From Lachnoclostridium sp. An138 (GTDB taxonomy: Bacteria; Bacillota; Clostridia; Lachnospirales; Lachnospiraceae), in NCBI RefSeq assembly GCF_002160765.1, contig NZ_NFLF01000002.1, positions 124,001 through 188,000 of the forward strand: a stretch of 64,000 nt of DNA, given 5' to 3'. The stretch's first letter is position 1. Every line of letters begins with the position of its first letter. Under the pieces are notes generated by a model. That model saw only the letters and a list, made by a program, of their open reading frames with translations. It did not search any database and was not told the DNA's origin. The position numbers and the translations under genes are program-made. Positions 44,100 to 52,533 of this stretch are shown in pieces.

Positions 44100-45848
44100 T
44101 CAGGCAATGCTCCAGCCCTCTGCCTGCTCACGGATCATAATGAAACGGCGATAAAGTCCTTCCTGCTGAACAAGCTGCTGATGTGTTCCTTTCTGAATAA
44201 CTTGGCCTTTATCCACCACTAAAATCTGGTCAGCGTGTTCAATCGTTGCCAGACGATGGGCGATAACGATCACCGTTTTTCCAATAGTCAATTCACTGAT
44301 TGCCTGCTGGATCAGATGCTCATTTTCAGGATCAATACTTGCTGTTGCCTCATCAAGAATGACAATGTTGGCATTTTTCAAAATGGCACGGGCAATAGAA
44401 ATGCGCTGTTTTTCTCCGCCAGACAGCGTAGATCCGCCCTCTCCGATCACCGTTTCATATCCATCGGGAAGATTTATAATGAAATCGTGGCACCGCGCCT
44501 TTTTCGCGGCCTCTATAATTTCTTCCCGCGTTGCACTTGGATTGCCGAAACGAATGTTGTTTTCAATGGTATCGTGGAACAGATAGACCTTTTGAAAGAC
44601 CATGGAGATATTGCGGAGTAAACTGTCACAGGTCATGTTCCGCACATCCTCACCGCCTACTGTGACCTCGCCGCTGTCCACATCATAGAAGCGGGCAATC
44701 AGGTTGCAGATCGTGGTCTTGCCGCTGCCAGACGGCCCTACAATGGCCGTAGTGCTGCCCTGGGGGATGGAAAAGCTGATATTTTGCAAAACAGGAACTT
44801 TATCGTAGGAGAATGTCACATCACGGAAAACAATGTCTGTGTTCTGCAAAGAAATATCTTTCCCATTTTTGTCTATAATGTCAGCGTGTTCAATGCCGTC
44901 CAGTTTATCCAGCGTAGCATCAATGACCTCCAATACATGGGCGGCGTTGTTCATGGCTTCCACACTTCCAAAGATCATAAAGGAGAACATATCCAGCATG
45001 AGCATGGTAGGAAGTTCCATACTGCCGTTATAGGTCAGCAAAGCAGCCACAGCTACAATGGCAATGGAAGCGGCTTTCAGAGAAAACAGGTGCAGGCAGT
45101 TGAAGGGCATATATTCCACTTCAATTTTGATGTTGATTTTCTTGCTGTCGTTATATGCTTTGCGGATACCTGCAATAGACACGCCTTCCTGCTTAAAGGC
45201 TTTCACCACCTGCATCCCCCGCAGATACTCTATGGAGCTTTCCACCATATCGTCCTGTGCCTTTTGATGGATAGGCGCGTTTTGGTGGCTGCGCGCCTCC
45301 AGCAGATGAAGGAACAGAACAGACAGAAGGACACCAGCCAGAGCAATTCCTCCCGCCAGAGGACTATAAAACGCAAGGAACAATATCAGGACGATAACGG
45401 TGATATAGCCATTAACAACGGTGTTGACCATATTCATGGCGAACATTTCCATAAACGAGAGGTCGGTTGTGGCCGCTGCGGACAGTTCGCCCATATTGTT
45501 CTTACTGAAAAATCCCAGCGACACCCGTTTCAAAATATCTCCCAACCGTATCCTCTCGTCAGCCGTTGCTTCATAACCGACACTTTCCTGCGTGATAGCT
45601 CGGAGATATGAGAACAGGTATCGGCCCAATACAGCTAAAATCATGGCCCCCAGCATGATCCAGATGTCCCGGCCCTCCAATGGTCTGACGCCACCCCAGT
45701 CATCCAGAACAGCACCCAGACCCTTTGCTGCGAGCATGATAGGGATCGCAGTAAAAATACTGTGAATGAAAGCGTAGACAAATCCGATGTAAATGCGCCG
45801 TTTATATTTCCCTGTCCATTGGATCAGTCGATTTACGATCCGAAACAT
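44100..45848 (-). CDS. ABC half-transporter (second of pair, module 2)
   Basis: 582 residues: membrane domain (IEYLRGMQVVKAFKQEG) and ATPase (GPSGSGKTT, LSGGEKQRISIARAIL, IVILDEATASIDPE), ending REQAEGWSIA. Closely related to the copy at 52534. The start, with AAAGGAGGAAACGGAT before it, lies 47 bases inside the 3' end of its partner gene, an unusually long overlap. Confidence 0.88.
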   Translation of the reverse strand: MFRIVNRLIQWTGKYKRRIYIGFVYAFIHSIFTAIPIMLAAKGLGAVLDDWGGVRPLEGRDIWIMLGAMILAVLGRYLFSYLRAITQESVGYEATADERIRLGDILKRVSLGFFSKNNMGELSAAATTDLSFMEMFAMNMVNTVVNGYITVIVLILFLAFYSPLAGGIALAGVLLSVLFLHLLEARSHQNAPIHQKAQDDMVESSIEYLRGMQVVKAFKQEGVSIAGIRKAYNDSKKINIKIEVEYMPFNCLHLFSLKAASIAIVAVAALLTYNGSMELPTMLMLDMFSFMIFGSVEAMNNAAHVLEVIDATLDKLDGIEHADIIDKNGKDISLQNTDIVFRDVTFSYDKVPVLQNISFSIPQGSTTAIVGPSGSGKTTICNLIARFYDVDSGEVTVGGEDVRNMTCDSLLRNISMVFQKVYLFHDTIENNIRFGNPSATREEIIEAAKKARCHDFIINLPDGYETVIGEGGSTLSGGEKQRISIARAILKNANIVILDEATASIDPENEHLIQQAISELTIGKTVIVIAHRLATIEHADQILVVDKGQVIQKGTHQQLVQQEGLYRRFIMIREQAEGWSIA

Positions 45849-47616
45849 ATCCGTTTCCTCCTTTCCCGGAACCGGCAGACCAGTTCTGCGCTCCTATATG
45901 CGCCTCCCACATATCCCGATAGAGAGCGTCGCCATCTAAAAGCTGCTGATGAGTGCCTGTGTTCTCAACCTGCCCGTTTTGCAGGACGATAATCTGATCG
46001 GCATTTTTGATGGTAGACAGACGATGGGCGATGACAAGCAAAGTTTTCCCTTTCGTCAAAGCAGCAATAGACTGCTGGATTTTTTCCTCGTTCTCCTGAT
46101 CAGTGAACGCAGTTGCCTCGTCCAAAATCACGACGGGGGCATTTTTCAAAATCATGCGGGCAATAGAAATGCGCTGTTTCTCTCCCCCGGAGAGCCGGTT
46201 CCCCGCATCTCCGGCCATCGTGTCATAGCCATTGTCCAATTTCTGTATAAATTCATCACAGCAGGCGGCTTTTGCTGCCGCATATACTTCTTCGTCTGTA
46301 GCATCCGGATTTCCCAACCGTATATTTTCCTTGATGGAACAGTTGAACAAAAAGTTATCCTGTGTAACAAAGCTGATAATATCGGCAAGCTGGGCCAGCG
46401 GCATACTGCGAATGTCCACACCGCCAATGGTGATCTTCCCATCGCTTACATCCCAAAAACGTGCAATCAGGCGGGCGATGGTGGACTTGCCTCCACCGGA
46501 CGGGCCGACAAGCGCCGTAAACTTCCCCTCCGGGATTTTTAGATTGATATGGGAAAGCACCTGTTTGCCGCTGTCTTTATTATAGGAGAACGAAACATTC
46601 TGAAGCTGAATGTCTTTGGACTTCACCTCTACTGGCTTTCCGGTATCTGGCAGTTCTTCTACATGGAGCAGTTTGTCTACATCGTGTACGGCATACTCAA
46701 CCGTTTTCGTTTCATTGACATAGGTGGTAAAGTTCATCAGCGGACCTACAATCCCCAGCGAGAGGATCAGGCACATAACAAGATCCTGCGGGGCCAGGCT
46801 GCCGGTCCAGTAGAGATACATACCAATGGGGAGCGCCCCCAGGAAGGTGGAAGGCAATACCGCGGAAATAAAATTCATCAACTTCCAGGTGCTTTGATAC
46901 CATTTGAGGGTGTAGTCCTTGAAAGATTTAACCGCCTTTGTAAATTTTTCATAGGAACTGGAGGACTGATTAAACGCCTTGATCACCTCAATGCCCTCCA
47001 CATACTCTACAATCACGCCGTTCACATAGTTGTTGGACTCCATGTAATCGGCATAGAGCTTATTAAAATTCTTCATCATCATGGCAAAGGCGATAAAAGC
47101 GAGAGGCACAGTCACCAGCATCGCCAGAGCCATACGCCAGTCAATGCAGACCAGATAAGCAAAGACTGCCACGGGGAGCAGCAGGTTGGAGATACACTCC
47201 GGAATCATGTGGGCCAGCGGCAGCTCAATGGTTTCTACCCGATCTACCAATACACTTTTCAGCTTGCCCACAGACTCTCCAATGACTGTCCCCAGCGGCG
47301 CTTTCATCAGCCGCTGGGCAAGGGATAAACGAATATTCTCCAAAATGGTGTATGCGGATATGTGGGACAGGCTCGTTGAAATACCATAGAGCAAGAAGCG
47401 TATCGCATAAGCGCCAAGTCCGATCCAGCACCATTTCCAAACCTCTGCCATCACAGGTAAACCGCCGATAAAGAGCGTGATAATCTGGTAAACACTCCAA
47501 TAGGGTATCAGTCCGGCAACCACACTGATGATTGCACATAAGACGGACAGGGCAATTTTGCCCCGGCATTGTGAAGCAAAGGAAAACACAATAGAAATCC
47601 AGCTTTTCTGCGTCAT
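45802..47616 (-). CDS. ABC half-transporter (first of pair, module 2)
   Basis: 604 residues from the ATG at 47614-47616, following AGGAGGAAAGGAA. Six-helix membrane domain with VEYVEGIEVIKAFNQSSSSY, ATPase with GPSGGGKST, LSGGEKQRISIARMIL and VVILDEATAFTDQE, then the MWEAHIGAQNW tail. Same subfamily as YbtP/YbtQ. Its leader carries a hairpin between AraC and the ribosome site. Confidence 0.88.
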   Translation of the reverse strand: MTQKSWISIVFSFASQCRGKIALSVLCAIISVVAGLIPYWSVYQIITLFIGGLPVMAEVWKWCWIGLGAYAIRFLLYGISTSLSHISAYTILENIRLSLAQRLMKAPLGTVIGESVGKLKSVLVDRVETIELPLAHMIPECISNLLLPVAVFAYLVCIDWRMALAMLVTVPLAFIAFAMMMKNFNKLYADYMESNNYVNGVIVEYVEGIEVIKAFNQSSSSYEKFTKAVKSFKDYTLKWYQSTWKLMNFISAVLPSTFLGALPIGMYLYWTGSLAPQDLVMCLILSLGIVGPLMNFTTYVNETKTVEYAVHDVDKLLHVEELPDTGKPVEVKSKDIQLQNVSFSYNKDSGKQVLSHINLKIPEGKFTALVGPSGGGKSTIARLIARFWDVSDGKITIGGVDIRSMPLAQLADIISFVTQDNFLFNCSIKENIRLGNPDATDEEVYAAAKAACCDEFIQKLDNGYDTMAGDAGNRLSGGEKQRISIARMILKNAPVVILDEATAFTDQENEEKIQQSIAALTKGKTLLVIAHRLSTIKNADQIIVLQNGQVENTGTHQQLLDGDALYRDMWEAHIGAQNWSAGSGKGGNGYVSDRKSTDPMDREI

Positions 47617-47630
47617 TTCCTTTCCTCCTA

Positions 47631-47669
47631 GAAAAATAATAGAGAGTATCACTCGACTTGATACTCTCT
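47631..47669 (-). terminator. Leader hairpin/attenuator before the module 2 ABC pair
   Basis: An 11-bp stem AGAGAGTATCA/TGATACTCTCT (47641-47651, 47659-47669) with a seven-base loop is followed on the minus strand by ATTATTTTT and then the ribosome site. It occupies the same place as the GTTAG palindromes in modules 1 and 3 but has a different sequence. Terminator of AraC or an attenuator. Confidence 0.7.
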
Positions 47670-47699
47670 AACTATTACAGGTATTCACTTTGTCTGCCA

Positions 47700-47724
47700 C
47701 TCTGTACAGACTCATTTTACTCCA
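47700..47724 (-). promoter_or_regulatory. Candidate AraC activator site before the ABC pair (module 2)
   Basis: On the minus strand TGGAGT (47719-47724) and AGAGTGG (start 47703) stand 20 bases apart in direct orientation. The same arrangement, with the same 17-base spacing between TGGAG and AGTGG, appears before the ECF operon at 51587-51611. Confidence 0.5.
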
Positions 47725-47725
47725 T

Positions 47726-48679
47726 TTAGATTTTTATTTTTCGGTATTCCAGAGGTGTTTTCCCCTTGACCTTTTTAAACGCTTCGGAAAATTTACTGGT
47801 GTTCGTATAGCCAACTTTCCCAGCAATCACCGTAATCGGCTCATCGGTCTGGGTCAGCAAAGATGCGGCCATATCCATACGATAATTCCGCATATAGGTG
47901 TAAATGGCGGTGCCATACACACCCTTAAAGCACTGCTTCAGGGCAGAAGTGGAAATATCGAATCTTTTGGATAGTTCCTCCATCGTGAAATGGCGCTCTG
48001 GCTCATTTGTCATAAACGACATGATCGCCTTGACCTTCTCCACCTGCGTCTTATAAAAGTAGGGGCGCTCCACGCCTAAGACTGTAGGGTCAACTGTCTT
48101 TAGCGTAACCAACAATTCCAGGATCTTTACCCTGAGATATTCCATGCGAATATTTTCCGGCACCTGATACAGTTCGGAGATCACATGATCGGGGACAGAG
48201 TTTCCGTGCATGATAAAAGGCCGTGTTTTCAGGGCAAATTGCTGCTCAATCTGTTCCAGGTCAATGGAAAACAGGGACAAAAGATCACCTAACCCCGCTA
48301 CTGCTTCGGGGACAGAGATCGTAATTGTGATCCCATGGTAATGGCTTACGGGAAAACTGCAGTGATTGTTTTCAGTAACCGAGCTGTCCAGCATAATATC
48401 TCCGGACGCAAGATAAAGATAGGCACCATTACTGACTGCCCACTCAATACGGCCCTCCCTGCAATGATGGATGGAAATATTGTGAATGTTGTCAAAGCGC
48501 CTTGGCGGACAGCTGGCCATATGGAAATCATTATACATGACACCGATTCCGGGATATACTTCATAATAGGTTGCAGTCCCGTCCCCTGTTTCATTTTTCA
48601 TCTGGTAGACCGAGCAGGATTCATCCCGGCAGAGTAAATTCATGTTTTGCTGTGAGAAGAACAGATCGCTTTTATTCAA
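47726..48679 (-). CDS. AraC-family regulator (module 2)
   Basis: 317 residues. Start TTG (48677-48679), eight bases after GAGGTG. N-terminal sensing domain about 1-200, C-terminal AraC HTH pair (FTMEELSKRFDISTSALKQC and VIAGKVGYTNTSKFSEAFKK) ending KGKTPLEYRK. Related to the AraC at 56272. It sits between the ECF genes and the ABC pair, seven bases after the ECF ATPase stop. Confidence 0.9.
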   Translation of the reverse strand: MNKSDLFFSQQNMNLLCRDESCSVYQMKNETGDGTATYYEVYPGIGVMYNDFHMASCPPRRFDNIHNISIHHCREGRIEWAVSNGAYLYLASGDIMLDSSVTENNHCSFPVSHYHGITITISVPEAVAGLGDLLSLFSIDLEQIEQQFALKTRPFIMHGNSVPDHVISELYQVPENIRMEYLRVKILELLVTLKTVDPTVLGVERPYFYKTQVEKVKAIMSFMTNEPERHFTMEELSKRFDISTSALKQCFKGVYGTAIYTYMRNYRMDMAASLLTQTDEPITVIAGKVGYTNTSKFSEAFKKVKGKTPLEYRKIKI

Positions 48680-48686
48680 CCTGGAA

Positions 48687-50150
48687 TCACCTCGATTCTA
48701 TAAAAAATTCCCGGAGGCGCTGAAGTCCTGCGGCATCCAGTGAATATTGTTCCTGCACCGTGCCATGCTCCAAATGCAGAACATGGGTACAGCAGCTGAC
48801 GATCAACTCATAGTCATGGGTGATGACAAGAGAAGTCTTACCCATTTCCTGTATCGTAACAAGTTCTTCAGCCACTTCTTTCATATGCTGTAAATCCAAA
48901 CCGCTGGTAGGTTCATCCAGCACTAAAATCTCACGTCCGGAAACAAGAGCAGTGGCAATCGCCACTCGCTGCTTCTGGCCACCGGAAAGCGCCATGGGGT
49001 GCCGGTCCTTAAATTGCAGCAAATCCAACCGTTCAAGAACCGCATCCACTTTGTCGGAAGCTGTCTCCGCCATGCTGATGAGCATTTCTTCCTCTGTGCT
49101 TTCCGTAAACAGCTGATGGTTCACATCCTGCATGACCATATAGCACAGGGACAGTCTTTGTTTTCTATTATACGGCTTCCCGTCCACTTTCACAATGCCT
49201 CTGCAGTGTTTCTCCAAACCACAAAGGCAGCGGGCCAGCGTGGATTTTCCTGCTCCGTTATGACCGATGACTGCGATCACGCCTGCCTTCGGCAGCGAAA
49301 GGCTGTCAATATCCAGCGCATCCCTTTGTTTTGTGTAAGCAAAATGGAAGTTCTCACATTGAATAGACCCCTTGCTTGCGGCAGTATGTGCTGTCACAGG
49401 GAACACCCCCAGATCAAAAGGCCGAAGCCCCATTTCTGCCTGCTGCGTCACGGACAGATTAAGAGCATCCAGAGCCGGATAATCTTTTTCAATCTTCCCA
49501 TCTTTCAAATAGACAACCCGGTCGATCAACTCTTTCAGGTAATAGAGCCGATGTTCCGCAATAATAACCGTTTTTCCTTGCTGTTTCCAAATCTGGATCA
49601 TCCGGCGCAGATCTTTTGTGGCTGATATATCCAGATTTGAGGATGGTTCATCCATGACAATAATGGGCGGATTGCTGGCCGACACAGAGGCACAGGCAAT
49701 TTTCTGCTTTTCTCCGCCGGAAAGAGAAAAGATATTTTTCCCCAGCAGATTGTTCATACCAAACTGCTTTGCCGTGGATTTCACCCGCTGAATGATTTCT
49801 GCTTCAGGCAACCCCTGATTTTCACATCCAAAGGCCAGTTCGCTGGTGGAGTCCACCGTAAAAAACTGAGTACGGGGATTTTGAAAAACACTCCCCACAT
49901 ATTTTGCTGTTTCATAGAGCGGAAGGGAGCTGATGTTTTTTTCATCCAACAGGACTTCGCCGCTTAACTCGCCCTCGTAATAATTCGGGATCAGCCCATT
50001 CACCAGGCGGGTCAGGGTTGTTTTTCCGCAGCCGGATTGTCCACACAAAAGGATAACTTGCCCGTCCGGGATGATTAAGTCAATGTTTACAAGCCCACCG
50101 GCATCCGTTCCCCCGGCATAGCGAAAATTGATATTGCGAAGTTCAATCAT
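48687..50150 (-). CDS. Fused ECF transporter ATPase (A1-A2), module 2
   Basis: 487 residues with two complete ABC ATPases in tandem. First: GQSGCGKTT, FSLSGGEKQKIACASV, IIVMDEPSSNLD. Second: GHNGAGKST, LSGGQKQRVAIATALV, LVLDEPTSGLD. The ATG (50148-50150) follows AGGAGGAAGGAG. Powers the ECF importer with the T and S proteins encoded just upstream. Confidence 0.93.
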   Translation of the reverse strand: MIELRNINFRYAGGTDAGGLVNIDLIIPDGQVILLCGQSGCGKTTLTRLVNGLIPNYYEGELSGEVLLDEKNISSLPLYETAKYVGSVFQNPRTQFFTVDSTSELAFGCENQGLPEAEIIQRVKSTAKQFGMNNLLGKNIFSLSGGEKQKIACASVSASNPPIIVMDEPSSNLDISATKDLRRMIQIWKQQGKTVIIAEHRLYYLKELIDRVVYLKDGKIEKDYPALDALNLSVTQQAEMGLRPFDLGVFPVTAHTAASKGSIQCENFHFAYTKQRDALDIDSLSLPKAGVIAVIGHNGAGKSTLARCLCGLEKHCRGIVKVDGKPYNRKQRLSLCYMVMQDVNHQLFTESTEEEMLISMAETASDKVDAVLERLDLLQFKDRHPMALSGGQKQRVAIATALVSGREILVLDEPTSGLDLQHMKEVAEELVTIQEMGKTSLVITHDYELIVSCCTHVLHLEHGTVQEQYSLDAAGLQRLREFFIESR

Positions 50151-50163
50151 AGACTCCTTCCTC

Positions 50164-50886
50164 CTAACAGATAAAGAAACCGACCCAACAGGGTATCGCC
50201 AGCAGGAAGAAAAAAACATCCAAAGGTCCAAACCCAATTTTACAAATGTTTGTCCGTTTCTGCGGCGCCCCAAGCCCTCGTGTGAGAGCCGCCGCAGACA
50301 GTTCTTCTCCGATTTTGGCAATGGACATCATCAGAGGGACCACCCTGTATTCCAGCATCTTCATGGGACTGCGGAGAGTAGTGATGCCGCGCATCTTCAT
50401 GGCATCCCGTATAGCCGCATATTCCTCTTTGACTGTGGGAAAAAATCGGAATACCACCGACATAGGGAGCACGATTTTTTGTGGAATGTGCATCTTCTCC
50501 ATCGCAGCAACAAATTCACTGACTGTTGTGGTGCTTACCAGATAATATCCCATGATAAACCCGGGAAGCATGTGGGTATAAATCCCCACAGCAGCTCCCA
50601 AAATAAAATTCCATGTGCCAGTGAGCAAAGGCAGCACCGTTAATTCCAAAGCAAACAAAATAGCATATGTAACCGCAAATCTGACTGCAGCACTCCATTT
50701 CCACGAAAGAAGCAGAAAAACAATGGGACACGCCATAAGACACGGCCGGACCAGATTCATAAATCCGCCGGTACTACCGGTAATCATAATGGTACTGACA
50801 GTTACGGTTAAAAACAATTTTGTCCTCGGATCGGTGGGAATAACAGATTTGTTTTCAAATTTTAGCGTTGTAACCGCCGCATCCAT
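50164..50886 (-). CDS. ECF transporter T component (module 2)
   Basis: 240 residues, about five membrane helices. The coupling-helix motifs AAIRDAMKMRGI and AALTRGLGAPQKRT correspond to the two Ala-Arg-Gly motifs of EcfT (CbiQ family). It couples ATPase to S component. ATG and the S-gene stop overlap by one base. Confidence 0.9.
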   Translation of the reverse strand: MDAAVTTLKFENKSVIPTDPRTKLFLTVTVSTIMITGSTGGFMNLVRPCLMACPIVFLLLSWKWSAAVRFAVTYAILFALELTVLPLLTGTWNFILGAAVGIYTHMLPGFIMGYYLVSTTTVSEFVAAMEKMHIPQKIVLPMSVVFRFFPTVKEEYAAIRDAMKMRGITTLRSPMKMLEYRVVPLMMSIAKIGEELSAAALTRGLGAPQKRTNICKIGFGPLDVFFFLLAIPCWVGFFIC

Positions 50887-51476
50887 CAGGCAATCCCCGC
50901 CTTTTCAAAATGTTTCTTCAACACGGCCTTGCCAAGAAGCGCCCCCAAAATGCCGCCGATAAAGGTTACAACGAATAAAACAGGGAACATCCAATTTGGG
51001 GTGTAGGACATAAGCGTATCTACATATTCCTGTCCATAACTACTTACAAGCGAAGCAAAGAACTCTGTGCGGGTGAGGAACATCCGGCTCACATAACCCA
51101 TGATCCAAAGGGAAAACACACCATTGGCAAGGAGTGTGGATTTCCAGCTTTGATATTTTCCGGCCCGTAAAATCAAATCGCCTATGATTCCAAAAATGAT
51201 GCCAAAAATCAGAACCAAGACACCGCTACCCATAATTAAATTCAATAAGCCAAGGATAATGCCGGTCAGGGATACCATGCCAAACTTCTTGACCTTTGTT
51301 AAGTACAGCATAAAGGGAATACCGCACAGGATGGGGCACACCAATCCAAGCAGCGGGATAAAGATCGGGATATACCCCAGCATCATGCCTGCAAAGAAAA
51401 TGACAAAATAGATGGCTGTAAAAACACCCACATTGATTAAATCTTTCGCCTGCAGTTTCTTACTTTCTACTTTCAC
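50886..51476 (-). CDS. ECF S component, MptD/Trep_Strep family (module 2)
   Basis: 196 residues, five to six membrane helices. It starts KDLINVGVFTAIYFVIFF and ends ILGALLGKAVLKKHFEKAGI, landmarks of the Trep_Strep/MptD family of substrate-capture proteins whose ligand is unknown. Start GTG (51474-51476), with GTGGAGG upstream. First gene of the eight-gene operon; a GGTTAG-N6-CTAACC box lies 21 bases before it. Confidence 0.88.
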   Translation of the reverse strand: MKVESKKLQAKDLINVGVFTAIYFVIFFAGMMLGYIPIFIPLLGLVCPILCGIPFMLYLTKVKKFGMVSLTGIILGLLNLIMGSGVLVLIFGIIFGIIGDLILRAGKYQSWKSTLLANGVFSLWIMGYVSRMFLTRTEFFASLVSSYGQEYVDTLMSYTPNWMFPVLFVVTFIGGILGALLGKAVLKKHFEKAGIA

Positions 51477-51496
51477 GCTCTATATACCTCCACTTC

Positions 51497-51611
51497 GGTT
51501 AGATTGCGCTAACCCATTTCGTAAAAAAATCGCGAAACGGGATTTCGCATGATTAAATCCTATCATAATACCAATAGTTCTCACCACTCCGAATAGTTTC
51601 AAAATGCTCCA
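51497..51611 (-). promoter_or_regulatory. Module 2 operon promoter: AraC-type repeats, -10 and DtxR-like box
   Basis: Read on the minus strand: direct repeats GGAGC (51606-51610) and GGAGT (51586-51590), 20 bases apart; then -10 TATGAT (51562-51567); then the palindrome GGTTAG-ATTGCG-CTAACC (51497-51514) and the ribosome site. Activator upstream and repressor box downstream of the start site is inferred from positions. Confidence 0.6.
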
Positions 51612-51666
51612 TTTGGTTTTTTAATACAAAATGGAGCTATTGCTGCTCATGGCAAAATAGCTCCAT
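51606..51666 (-). terminator. Terminator downstream of the module 3 operon
   Basis: An 11-bp stem ATGGAGCTATT/AATAGCTCCAT (51631-51641, 51656-51666) followed on the minus strand by TTTTGTATTAAAAAA. A competing pairing GCTCCATTT/AAATGGAGC (51606-51614, 51628-51636) shares one arm. It lies 41 bases beyond the Rrf2 stop and separates the two tandem operons. Confidence 0.7.
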
Positions 51667-51706
51667 CACTTACATGTATAAGCTGTATCAAAAAGGCACA
51701 CATTAC

Positions 51707-52114
51707 TTACAGATACAAATCAGCTTCCAGGATTCTGGCAAGTGTAATCTCTTTCAGCACCCGTTCCAACATACAATCCACCTTTCTATACTCATTCTTT
51801 AACATGAGCATCTCCTTCGATACTTCATCCGATGGTACTCCGCAAATTTCCCCGGTCTTTATAATTCCTTCCATTCCCAAAATTACATCATATAAGCTGA
51901 TTTCTTCCGGTGCTTTATCCAATGCCAGCCCTCCAGACGGACCATGAGCGGCCCGGATAAACTCGGCCGCCCTTAGCTTCGCACTGATCTGGAGCAGATA
52001 GCGATGAGATACGTCGATAGCTGCTGCCAGCTTCGAGGAGGATACGGTCTTTCCCGCCTTGGCCAGATACACCAGCATCTGTATAGCATAGTCTGTAGAA
52101 CGGTTCAACTGCAT
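51707..52114 (-). CDS. Rrf2-family regulator (module 3)
   Basis: 135 residues from the ATG at 52112-52114. First 80 residues almost identical to the copy at 43271 (SHRYLLQISAKLRAAEFIRA, GPSGG wing); the C-terminal third differs. Closes the second eight-gene operon. Confidence 0.9.
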   Translation of the reverse strand: MQLNRSTDYAIQMLVYLAKAGKTVSSSKLAAAIDVSHRYLLQISAKLRAAEFIRAAHGPSGGLALDKAPEEISLYDVILGMEGIIKTGEICGVPSDEVSKEMLMLKNEYRKVDCMLERVLKEITLARILEADLYL

Positions 52115-52138
52115 TGGCACTCTCCTCCTCTGTTTTTC

Positions 52139-52522
52139 TTATAGTCCTTTGTTTTCACTTTCGCTTTGGTATTTTTCTTTCAGCCGGTGGAAGGTTTCAT
52201 CGCTGATCACATGCTCTATGCGGCAGGCATCTGCCTCTGCAGTTTTCGGATCAACGCCGGCTTCTATCAAACGATCTGTAAAAAAGCGATGCCTCTCATA
52301 AATCTTCTCCGCAATTATCCGCCCCTGCTCTGTCAGATGGAGAAAGTGGTCCCCATCCACGGCAAGAAAACCGCCTTCCTGCAGAACTGCCACCGCATGG
52401 CAGACACTGGGCTTGGATACCGCCATGTGCCGGGACACATCTACAGAGCGCACCATCCCCATTTCCCTATGGAGAATAAGAATGGTTTCCAAATAATCCT
52501 CCCCGGACGCATAAAGTTTCAT
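52139..52522 (-). CDS. DtxR/MntR-family metalloregulator (module 3)
   Basis: 127 residues, about 85% like the copy at 43694. Same mixed ligand set (Asp9, Glu12, His78, Cys100, Glu103, His104) and the same recognition helix SKPSVCHAVAVLQEGG, so both should bind the same operator. Encoded between the ABC pair and Rrf2. Confidence 0.9.
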   Translation of the reverse strand: MKLYASGEDYLETILILHREMGMVRSVDVSRHMAVSKPSVCHAVAVLQEGGFLAVDGDHFLHLTEQGRIIAEKIYERHRFFTDRLIEAGVDPKTAEADACRIEHVISDETFHRLKEKYQSESENKGL

Positions 52523-52533
52523 AGACCTCTTCC

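Noticed and set aside
43271-52114. Rrf2 proteins as IscR-type Fe-S sensors
   Set aside because: They have a single Cys (TGEICG) rather than the three conserved cysteines of IscR.
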